A program made the translations under genes and the position numbers. A stretch of DNA of 40,621 bases from positions 1-40,621 of IMG/VR virus record IMGVR_UViG_3300025652_000166. One strand, given 5' to 3'. Numbering within the stretch: the stretch's first letter is position 1; each line of letters opens with the position of its first letter. This document shows, one piece after another, positions 18,801 to 27,200 of this stretch. Below the pieces are notes generated by a model, which was given only the letters and a program-made list of their open reading frames with translations, was not told the DNA's origin and did not search any database. This DNA is from a virus.

Positions 18801-20438
18801 AAACAACTTGAAGGCGGCTCAACAGCACTCCCTTGGAATCCTTCCACTCTTCCAAATATTATTGAAGGCAGCGGCTCAGCATATAATTTTACTAATCCAC
18901 TTGCATACGTGGGTATAGAGTTTTTAGCATCAGACCCAAATGATGATACTTTTTCTAGCTCTAGCCCTGCTATATTTGAAACGGAACCAAAAGAAGCTGC
19001 TGAATTAGATATATATTGGGAAGCTCCGGGTGTTTATGACATAAGTGATTTTGGACAAACCCAAGATTTAACTTGGTTTAATTGTTATTCATTTGCAAAT
19101 GGTGTTGAGTCGGATCGCATTAGGGACGATTTTAACCAACCTATAATAGGAGATGGTGTCAAAGCTTCTGCAACGCTGGATGCGCCTTACACGGAGGAGC
19201 ATAGATCCACAGGCCTTATATTCTCGCAAATATTTAACTCCGTATCAAGTACAAATAACTTAAATCAATTTATACAAGCGGAAGGCATTACTAAAGACGT
19301 AAACCCAGAGTATGGCAGTATACAGAAACTACACACAAGAGACACTGATTTAATTACCCTGTGTGAAAACAAGTCAATGAAAATATTAGCCAAGAAAGAT
19401 GCTTTATTTAATGCAGACGGCAGCACTAACTTAACATCCAACGCAGCAGTATTGGGACAGACTATAACATTTCAAGGGGAATTCGGCATAGCCACTAACC
19501 CTGAGTCATTTGCGGAATTTGGTTTTAGAATGTATTACACTGATGCCAATAGAGGTTCGGTACTTAGATTGTCAGGCGACGGTATAACGGATATATCTGA
19601 TTACGGCATGCACTCATTCTTTTCAGATAACTTAAATGTTAATAAAACTATAATAGGATCTTACGATGTTCAGAAAAGAAACTACAATATATCCTTAAAC
19701 GCTCTAACTCCTTATTGGCAACAAACTTTAGGAGCAGGGACATTTGACAGGCTTAACAAGCACCCGCTGTGTAATCAATTTGTTAATAGTTTACCGACTA
19801 CCAGCACGACTGTGTCATTTAAGGAAGATATAAACGGATTTACTTCAAGAAAAGTCTATGTGCCGGAATCAGCTACATATATAAACAACGTTTATTATAC
19901 ATTTAAAAACGGATTAATATATGAGCATGCAGCTAATCCTTTGTATAACACTTTTTACGGAGTAGGCCCTGGAGCTTCTGAACTTATTGGACCTTACTAC
20001 GAAAGCTCTTTTAATACTATATTTAATGACAACCCAGCTATGGTTAAAGGGTACAAAACTTTAAACTATAGTGGTACTGACTCTAAAGAATACTCGTACA
20101 CAAATACAAATGCTCCAAATCCGCAGTGGTTTTCATTAGCACAAATACAAGCAGCAAATATAACACCTGTTCGTGTAAGAGAAACAGAAGGCTGGTATGT
20201 TAATTCTATTGTTACAGACTTGCAAGAAGGACAACTAAAAGAATTTATAGATAAGGAAGGTAAAAAATTTAACTACATAAGGGGCATGGACACTTTCTAT
20301 ACAACAAATTGCGACAACAATGTAGATTCAAGGGAGTTTAGTGTGCAGGGTATAGGCAGGGCTAACGTGGTAAATGTTATTCAAACAGAATTCTTAGTTG
20401 TTAATAGTTTAGACACAGATTGCTTTACTCCAAGATAA
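15870..20438 (+). CDS. Large tail stabilisation / muzzle-like protein
   Basis: A 1522-aa protein, mostly beta-structured. The opening FTSGKMNKDLDERLVPNGEY followed by RDALNLELASSDSSQVGTFQ is a pattern I associate with the stabilisation or muzzle protein of crAss-like and marine podoviruses. The segment DNVPRRALAQEVTANRLIYG (about residue 450) is another familiar block. An extra low-complexity beta segment (about residues 215-320, rich in Thr, Gly and Glu) looks like an inserted surface domain. It probably forms the distal tail tube or nozzle with the ring proteins. The C-terminal part contains several Cys. Confidence 0.75.
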   Translation: MAELIRTFTSGKMNKDLDERLVPNGEYRDALNLELASSDSSQVGTFQNIKGNLELRYKTYNPVTQQRTLWTSGYIDDDINDAVCIGSVADRNSDEIYWFIASGPGDISAIASYNTVTKVTAPLIVDYDEGILNFSKDYLITGINIIEGILMWTDNQTEPKSITIKDWVNSTPDFSTHSRIYGRDFIEQDITVIKKYPLNPPTISLSSVAQEDNEGNIVNISTTTDASFMILNGAGVATPVSTGTEKTLTWAQNQTPPFYREGDVLILTLDNEGETGSEVAEIRCSIAGIIPPEEGATQTGADVIVLSVGPSTTGADTTNPQLYNVILEQQEPLFEFKFARFATRWKYKNNQVSAYSAFSNVAFLPGEFDYSPKEGYNLGMTNNTRQLTISNFIPADMPGDVEEVEILYKASNNANVYVVDGFKSTDAGWQNNTFEIKTEIITSVIQSNQLLRPYDNVPRRALAQEVTANRLIYGNYVQNFTLSTPFTKVPYKTDMSVGLYSRTISTENTGPTYVNTNNVLVHPSIKTMRTYQIGVAYMDKYGRTTPVLTSNSASLVVEKASSASANNIRVSLIGNPPQYKTLTGYESFSHYKYYIKETSRDYYNLALDRFYDAEDGNVWLSFPSAERNKVDEETFLILKKEHDNNIPVFEKSRYKVIAIENEAPLFLTQQRLGKGNLITDFGGGQGATPVEGGNELQVSKIDFNVAFGAETRTESGLQLRVTGSAGQVSDYYKISTFSLDGTQAFVRMVVSPAFGPDVDFATVSSGAVPIGTGITLYDLTDTKKAEFTGRFFVKVNSDNILREKIQAARNNNNTFIRKAIAPLWNFSSASEFNSSFWKEGGTWPQVDATGKTGRIFIDRFNPKCESRGQGTDIEGKIVITDATGYGAGRTNTTNGHAHGIVDRNPRLLEQLNTVGTMFRFVDIGNGVEDPTGTVYVVTNSQLNLGTTYDCTNNSGPLSGNDAWDAQTNQYARWTLTFKQLEGGSTALPWNPSTLPNIIEGSGSAYNFTNPLAYVGIEFLASDPNDDTFSSSSPAIFETEPKEAAELDIYWEAPGVYDISDFGQTQDLTWFNCYSFANGVESDRIRDDFNQPIIGDGVKASATLDAPYTEEHRSTGLIFSQIFNSVSSTNNLNQFIQAEGITKDVNPEYGSIQKLHTRDTDLITLCENKSMKILAKKDALFNADGSTNLTSNAAVLGQTITFQGEFGIATNPESFAEFGFRMYYTDANRGSVLRLSGDGITDISDYGMHSFFSDNLNVNKTIIGSYDVQKRNYNISLNALTPYWQQTLGAGTFDRLNKHPLCNQFVNSLPTTSTTVSFKEDINGFTSRKVYVPESATYINNVYYTFKNGLIYEHAANPLYNTFYGVGPGASELIGPYYESSFNTIFNDNPAMVKGYKTLNYSGTDSKEYSYTNTNAPNPQWFSLAQIQAANITPVRVRETEGWYVNSIVTDLQEGQLKEFIDKEGKKFNYIRGMDTFYTTNCDNNVDSREFSVQGIGRANVVNVIQTEFLVVNSLDTDCFTPR

Positions 20439-20450
20439 AATAATAATAAT

Positions 20451-22067
20451 ATGATAACACTATATAACTTTACATTTGAGGTAGTAAGCTTTTATGAAAC
20501 CGCAGGGAACGATTGGTCAATAAATAATCCAACTACGGAGTTACTTTTAACGCCTTTACCAGGGTATACATTGAATGCAGCTGATTTTTCGCCTACATTG
20601 CCTTACCCTCAATATGTCAATAGCGTATTATTTTTAAACAATGCCGGTAGCGGAACGGTTACATGCATAATAACATACGATTCCCCATCGGTAATGCCTA
20701 GTAGCAATGTATTTATTGAAATATGTGGATCAGGATTTGCTAGACCTTCGCTACTTAGTGTATCTGGACAAATAGACCAATGTAGCGTAAGTAATGTTAA
20801 AATTCCTTTACAAGGGGCACCTAGCGTTTCATATTCCGCTACTGGAGATTATGGGACAACTACAACTTTTAGCACATACACTGTAACTGCAAATACAACA
20901 TATTACTTTCCTACAATGCCTACCTTAACTGTTGTAGACGGTGTGGCCAGTGATTATACAATTACGGGGGTTCCGTCCTATGACGCTAACGGGGAAATAG
21001 AGCAAGTTGTTTTTACTATTGCTTATACTTTTCCAGGAAACTCAGTAAGCGGAGACAATATATGCTTAACAGCAAACGCAGTGGTAACTTATAATCCACC
21101 TGTAAAAATAACATCATACTCCTTCCCGGTTGGCAATACCGTGCCTACGGGAGGAGAAACTAGAAACTTTACCGTAAACGGCGTAGAGGGTGCTAACTGG
21201 GCGTTAAATATAACGTCTTCTGGCTTATTTTCTCCGGTAAATGCTTCTGGCACTTTAGATAGCACGGGAACGTTCGTTGTTCCAGTCGTTTTCCCTTCGG
21301 TTACAGCTAATACAACGTACACGGTAACTTTAACAGGGGATCTAGCGAATACTTTTTGCACTGTTCCTCCTTATGTTCCTTGTCTAACAGGACAACCATC
21401 TGTGTTTACACTAAATCAATATGTTGACTCTACATTAAGTTTTGCTTTTACTAGTGCAAATACAAATATAACTCCGGACGCCGCAACTACTATTACACTT
21501 TTACCAGGGTCTAGTCAGCCTTCTCCTTTTAACGTTATAGTCACGGGTAGTTCAACAAGTATCCTTACAGTTGATTCTATACCTCCTCCTGCAGATTGGA
21601 CAAATCAAGGCGGTCTTGTCGGCGGAAGTTGGGATTTTAATGTAATTAGTTCTAGTTTTGTAGTGGATAATTCAACAGTGCCTACTATTATAACATCAAC
21701 ACTTTCAGTTAATGTAACATCTGTAGGAATTACCAACACATCCAGTGCCTTAGATTTGGATCAATACGTATCGGATGGAGGTGCATGGAATGCTACATTA
21801 TGCGGAGGAGCAACAACCTACTATGTTAGCGATGCTGACGGTTGGTCAGGGGGGACAAACCAAAGCCAATTAGGTAGTTTAGTTAATGTGCCGTATGCTA
21901 CTGGTAATATTGTACAAATAAAGTCTACCGCAACAGGTGAGAAATTATGTGTTACTTTAGGCACTTTTGCAAGTGGAGAAACGCCTACATACTATATAGA
22001 CGAAGGATTCCAAAACCAAGTGAGCACATTTGCTACCTGTACCATCTGTAATAATCAAAACCAATAA
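20451..22067 (+). CDS. Thr/Ser-rich beta-repeat appendage protein
   Basis: A 538-aa protein dominated by Thr, Ser, Val, Asn, Pro and Gly with regularly spaced Cys, a composition typical of Ig-like or other beta-sandwich modules in tail fibres or capsid appendages. Repeating patterns such as YTVTANTTYYFPTMPTL and PSVTANTTYTVTLTGDL point to at least three similar units. The last 100 residues differ, with Trp, Tyr and Cys (WNATLCGGATTYYVSDADGW). It follows the stabilisation protein by 12 bases. Host attachment is a reasonable inference, but no enzymatic motif is visible. Confidence 0.65.
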   Translation: MITLYNFTFEVVSFYETAGNDWSINNPTTELLLTPLPGYTLNAADFSPTLPYPQYVNSVLFLNNAGSGTVTCIITYDSPSVMPSSNVFIEICGSGFARPSLLSVSGQIDQCSVSNVKIPLQGAPSVSYSATGDYGTTTTFSTYTVTANTTYYFPTMPTLTVVDGVASDYTITGVPSYDANGEIEQVVFTIAYTFPGNSVSGDNICLTANAVVTYNPPVKITSYSFPVGNTVPTGGETRNFTVNGVEGANWALNITSSGLFSPVNASGTLDSTGTFVVPVVFPSVTANTTYTVTLTGDLANTFCTVPPYVPCLTGQPSVFTLNQYVDSTLSFAFTSANTNITPDAATTITLLPGSSQPSPFNVIVTGSSTSILTVDSIPPPADWTNQGGLVGGSWDFNVISSSFVVDNSTVPTIITSTLSVNVTSVGITNTSSALDLDQYVSDGGAWNATLCGGATTYYVSDADGWSGGTNQSQLGSLVNVPYATGNIVQIKSTATGEKLCVTLGTFASGETPTYYIDEGFQNQVSTFATCTICNNQNQ

Positions 22068-22069
22068 TT

Positions 22070-22423
22070 ATGCCTAACCAAGTTACACTCACCTTCAACC
22101 AGCCCTTGAATGCTTCCGTGCAGGTAGGAGATACCGCTTATTACTCTAACGATGTTAACGGTGAAACCTTACTAATTATAGGGCCCATCACGCAAGTGCT
22201 TCGCACGGGGCCAGGCATACCGGATCAAATTGTAGCGGATTTAGTACCCAATATAGTGGGTTCCGCAATAACTACAAGTAGCTTTATATTATTTAGCAAG
22301 ACAGCTTTGATTAACACAAGTGGATTAAAAGGCTATTATGCCGAAGCTCAATTTAAGAATGACTCAACAGATTACGCTGAATTGTTTTTAGTTGGATCTG
22401 AGATATTTGAAAGCAGTAAATAA
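22070..22423 (+). CDS. Small beta-rich virion-type protein
   Basis: A 117-aa protein two bases after the appendage gene, with leader ATAATTATG. It begins MPNQVTLTFNQPLNASVQVG and continues with alternating strands (DTAYYSNDVNGETLLIIGPI). The tail is a predicted strand-helix (YYAEAQFKNDSTDYAELFLV). The family looks like one found in marine phages next to structural genes. A small tail or appendage adaptor is likely but unproven. Confidence 0.6.
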   Translation: MPNQVTLTFNQPLNASVQVGDTAYYSNDVNGETLLIIGPITQVLRTGPGIPDQIVADLVPNIVGSAITTSSFILFSKTALINTSGLKGYYAEAQFKNDSTDYAELFLVGSEIFESSK

Positions 22424-22461
22424 CACGTAATAATAAAAGTATAATAATAAAATACAAAGAT

Positions 22462-23097
22462 ATGATAGGAGCCATAGGAGGCGTTGTGTCAGGACTTACT
22501 GGAATTGCTTCTGGTATAATAGGCAGTAAAGGTAGAAAAAAAGAACAAGCGGCAGCGCAAGCAGAGTTTAACAGAAATAAAGCAAGAATGGAAGGAGCGG
22601 ATACCTCTAACCTAAACAAAAACATGGAAAATACCATGGAAGACCTTACGGTCAATACTCAGGCAGCTGAATTTCAAGCTCAGCAACAAGCGGGAGGATT
22701 TGCTAATACTATGGATAAACTGTCTTCTGCAGCTGGAGGATCTGGTATTGCAGCTTTAGCTCAATCGATGGCAGGAGCACAAAGCAATGCGGCCCAAGCA
22801 GCGTCTGCAGACATAGGTAGACAAGAAGCCGGCAATCAAAGAGCTGAAAGGCAAATGGCTGGCCAACTGCAACAACAAGAAATACAAGGCGAATACGCTT
22901 CTAGGGCGGCGGAAAAAGATAAGGTAGACACAATGCTCGGTATGTCTCAACAAAGGCTAGGCGCAGCAAATGAAGCAAGAGATGCGGCAACTGGGGCTAT
23001 ACTAGGGGGCGTTGGTAGTATGATAGGAGGAGCTGCTAGCTTTGGAGCAGGCGGAGGAATGGGTGAAGGTGTTCAAGGATTCTTAAACCCTAGCTAA
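22462..23097 (+). CDS. Internal virion protein-like, Gly/Ala/Gln-rich
   Basis: A 211-aa protein with two Gly-rich hydrophobic ends (GAIGGVVSGLTGIASGIIGS at residues about 3-22; AILGGVGSMIGGAASFGAGG near the C-terminus) separated by a Gln/Ala/Glu-rich helical region. This pattern matches small internal virion proteins of podoviruses, such as T7 gp14-like, which enter the host envelope during DNA ejection. It lies between tail genes and the cargo-type genes. Membrane association is an inference from hydrophobicity. Confidence 0.65.
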   Translation: MIGAIGGVVSGLTGIASGIIGSKGRKKEQAAAQAEFNRNKARMEGADTSNLNKNMENTMEDLTVNTQAAEFQAQQQAGGFANTMDKLSSAAGGSGIAALAQSMAGAQSNAAQAASADIGRQEAGNQRAERQMAGQLQQQEIQGEYASRAAEKDKVDTMLGMSQQRLGAANEARDAATGAILGGVGSMIGGAASFGAGGGMGEGVQGFLNPS

Positions 23098-23108
23098 TAA
23101 AATAAACT

Positions 23109-24248
23109 ATGGCAAATAATCAATTAATAACAGGAGCGGGTAGAGTAGCTAAAAAGTTTGTAAATGCGGGAGTAGAAATAGGCAAAGGGTTTGCGAGCTC
23201 TGGTCTTACAGCAAGGGGATTTAAAAAACCTAATATTGTTACTGAAAATGAAAAGTACCAATCTAGGGTTACCTCTTTAATGGGCAAGATGAAAACAGAC
23301 ATGGACTTTACTTCGTTTTCCCCGGCAGAAACTAGCTCGATGCGTACCTTTTTAGGTTCAGAAAGAAATAAATATGCTGAGGCAGCGAAAGCATTGGCTG
23401 GAATGACCGATACGACTTCATCTGAGTATATGGCACAAGTAGACATAATGAATGGTGTCAACAATAGCTTTAAAAACCTAGCGTCTCAAATAAAATCATA
23501 CAAAAAAAGCAAAGTGGAATTTGTTGAAGGCATGGTTGGGGGAGTATATTCTAGTGGTAACGATCCTAAAAATACTAGACAAAATACTTTAATGTACCTA
23601 AATCAATCAATGTATGGCCACAAGGATGCAGACGGCGATGGAGTTAGCGATGAAAAAATGGATGCTCCGTTTACTATAATGGATGGTGGTAATATAGGAT
23701 TTAATATCGATGGAGAAATAAAGTCATATAATGATACATCTCCGCCTCTATTAAAAGATTATAAATTAGGAGGGGATATACTTACTAAAAACGAATCTGT
23801 GCGAAAAGCAGGTGATCTGGTTAGTCCTCAATCTGAAAAATTATACAGAATAGAATTGGAAAGCGCTTTTGCTAGTCAAGACGCTTTAAGGTCATTTATC
23901 TACGATTTTGAAGACGAATTTCCTACAGAGGATTTAGGAACCTTGTGGGAAGAAAACCCAGACAATGGGGAAGTAGTTCAGGAAATAAAAAAGAAGCTGA
24001 TAGACAGGCTAATTACATCCCGCAGAGAAGCTGGACAAGAGGGTTATAACGAGAAGCAGGCTAAAGAGAACAGGTCCTCTAGACATGCAGATAACAAAGC
24101 AACTAACGTTGACCTTGATCCAGACACGGGTCAACATTTCCTTGTATTTTCTAATGGCGAAAAAATAGCGGTTAGTAAAAAAAGGCATGATGCAGTTAAA
24201 AACCGTGTAGCCCAAGAAATTCCAGATTACGTTCCAGGAACTCCATAA
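23109..24248 (+). CDS. Virion-associated protein with a calcium-loop-like motif
   Basis: A 379-aa charged, mainly helical protein. Its N-terminus carries LITGAGRVAKKFVNAG, almost the same as a segment in the 3047-3532 protein. Residues 173-181 are DADGDGVSD, which fits the DxDxDG calcium-binding loop. The C-terminal half has long charged helices (ENPDNGEVVQEIKKKLIDRL). Position between an internal-virion-like gene and the giant protein suggests it is packaged or helps packaging of that protein. No enzyme motif is seen. Confidence 0.6.
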   Translation: MANNQLITGAGRVAKKFVNAGVEIGKGFASSGLTARGFKKPNIVTENEKYQSRVTSLMGKMKTDMDFTSFSPAETSSMRTFLGSERNKYAEAAKALAGMTDTTSSEYMAQVDIMNGVNNSFKNLASQIKSYKKSKVEFVEGMVGGVYSSGNDPKNTRQNTLMYLNQSMYGHKDADGDGVSDEKMDAPFTIMDGGNIGFNIDGEIKSYNDTSPPLLKDYKLGGDILTKNESVRKAGDLVSPQSEKLYRIELESAFASQDALRSFIYDFEDEFPTEDLGTLWEENPDNGEVVQEIKKKLIDRLITSRREAGQEGYNEKQAKENRSSRHADNKATNVDLDPDTGQHFLVFSNGEKIAVSKKRHDAVKNRVAQEIPDYVPGTP

Positions 24249-24280
24249 TTAAATAATATTAAAATAAATAAATACACATT

Positions 24281-27200
24281 ATGCCTAGATATAAAGTATC
24301 TTCAGATATAAACGCAAAGCAATTTAATGTAAAGCCCGAATATTTAGATAAATTTTTAGCGGAACACCCAGGCGCGGTACTCGTTGAAGAAACACCACCT
24401 ACTGAAAATTTTCAGAACGGAGATGCGGAGACCGATGCGTCTGTAACTCCTCAAGTAGCACCAGCATCGAGTGGGGATTACGTGTTGGAAGATACTTCTT
24501 CGGAATCAGTAGAGCAAGAAGAAATTGAGGATGCTCTTACACCGTATTATTTTACCTTTGAAGAATCAAAAGGGCTATCTGAAGATGAACTAGTTGCTAA
24601 AATGTATGATCGTTTAGCCTCCGTTGGCTTAACAGTAGACACCACTAGCACCTATAATGATCTTGATGCTATTCAATTAACTAAAGGAGCGGAAGAAGAT
24701 TTAGGCTTTAGTGATTTACTTTTAAGTGGCAATCCGCTTACGAAAGCTAGAGCACTTAGGAAGGGGCTTTTAAGAGGCATGGACGTAGATGAGTTTTTTG
24801 GTGGCGATAATATTACCGAAGTAGGAAAGGACGTTACTGACGAGCAATTAAAAATAAATATAGCAAAGCTTAATAGCTTTATAAAACAAAATGCGGACGT
24901 TAATTACACCGAAAAGGCTAGGAAAAATGTAGGCGTAGGATTTGCTAACGATTATGTAGAAGCTACTAAAGTAGAAGATCTGTCTGAAAAAGAAGAAAGA
25001 GATCTATTCAGAGAGGAACAAGTTGATGAGTTTGAAGATGTAAAACAAATGGAGTTGGACGCTCAGCTGCTCAGCTCAAGGGGCGGGAGGAGTAGCGCCG
25101 TAGAAATAGGGCCAGAAAACTTTTCTAACCCAAATGAATTTGAAAATTATAAAATATGGAAAGCGGGTGGCGTAATACCGGAAGTAGATGATTCTACACT
25201 TGCAGCCTGGAATATAAACCGAAAACAAAAAGAAGTAAATAAAAAGTCTAGAAATTATATCGCAGATCTTACCCCAGAAGAAAGATTAGATTACACGGCT
25301 TTGGTATTTGATGAGAATAAAGCAATAGCTAATCTAGGCACAACTATAGAGGATTTTAGAACTGACGTAGACGCATTTGATATCGCCATTGAAAAATACG
25401 AAGCTAATCCTACACAAGAAGAATATGTTAGCTTACAAAATCAGCAGCTTGAATTATTAGACAAGCAGGGTAGAGTGCAGGCAATGCAGGGCAAAGCTGA
25501 AAAAATAGGCTTGCTAGACAGGGCAGAAACCATTCCATTAGCTATAGCTGATCTTAAAAAGAACTACAATAGAATGACCCAGTTAAATTTAGGGTTTAGT
25601 TCACTGGGGCAGACCATTGGTTTTGCAGCAATGACTCTTTCTAGCTATGTGGGAGAAAATCAATACGCTATTTTGCCAGGTGTGGACTATGTCCCTTTAA
25701 GGCAAATATCCGAACAGTTAGACGCGGAAATAGGTTCTACTTCGTTGTCTCAGGATTTAGCCGCAAAAACAGCTAATAACCAAAACGCTATAGACGTTGA
25801 CGAAATAAGAAATGCAACAGATGTAGGTAGCTGGCTAATGAATTCTACAGTAAACTTAGCCCCATCTTTATCTATGGCTGCAACAGGGCCTTTAGCTCTG
25901 CCGTTGTTTTTTGCGAGCGGAGCCGGTGGTGTATTAGAGGGTAATGCAATAACTCAAAAGGAGGCAGCTAGCAGAATGTTACTTAACAAAAAATGGCTAG
26001 ACAGTAATCCCGACGCAGACCCCTTGGAGATAGCTATTAGGGAATCTGAAATGGAAAAAGACACCAAAGCGCTTAATATAGCGGATTGGAGAGTGCTAAG
26101 CAATACCGCTTTAACTGGATTTGCGGAAGTGTTTTTTGAAAAAATAGGTACAATGACTATCCTTAAGAACATAGGTAGAGGTATAAAACAGCTGCCAACC
26201 GCAACTCTCCGTCAAGGCATATATACCGGGAGCAAAGGACTTGTTAAAGGAGCATTTAGAGAAGGAGGTTCGGAATTAGGCACCACTATTGTGCAGAACT
26301 TTGGTGAAATATACTTAATGGATGAAGATAAGAACTTTTTTGACGCCATTACAGATCGCGAGGGCTTATTTAAAGGTGGACTAGAGTCATTCGCACAAGG
26401 AGCTTTCATGGGGGGAGGTATGACATCTTTGAATTCTATTAAAGCAGTGTCAGCTGGTTTGCAGTCAGAAGCAGCAACTCAGCAGCAGCAGGCTGCAATG
26501 CGAGATATAGTTAATAAAATATCCAACTTGACAGGGGTTGATATTCAAAATATAAACAATCTAAGCGAACTTAATTTAGAATTACCTGCTAATGTGCAGC
26601 AGGAAATAGATAAACTTGTAAAAGAAGGCGTTGAAATAGAGCAAGATATACTGGATGCTTTTAAAGGGGGGCTACCAGCAGATCAAATCCTTGAACTTGG
26701 AGAAATAAATAGGAAAAAAAGACTTATATCTAAGAAATTGATGCAGGCAGCCTATCAGGGTTTGAGTGCGTCAAAGCTTACAGCTTATAAAGATCAATTA
26801 AAATCCGATTTTGATAAGCTAGACAAGCAAAGAGAAACTTTGTTAGGATCTCAATTAAAAGAAAGAGCTGTTGAAAACAAACTATCTTTTGATCTTACGC
26901 AAGGATACGACGCGTACAGAAATCAAATGTTGGTTGGCACTAGTATAGAGCAAATTGCACAGCAATATGAAAGCCTAGATAGTAAAAATAAGCAAATAGG
27001 TTATGATAACGCTAGGGCTGAGCTAAAGGCTTTAGATAAAAAGTTTACAGATGCCGATGTAAAAGCGTTAGCCGCTCAAAAATTTCAAGAAGCTGCTTAT
27101 CGTAAAAAAATAGAAGCAGGCAAAGCTAATGCGATTGCTTTCGCAAAACAAGCGGGATTAGACGTAGACGTAATAACTGTTGAATCAAAAGAAGATATTA

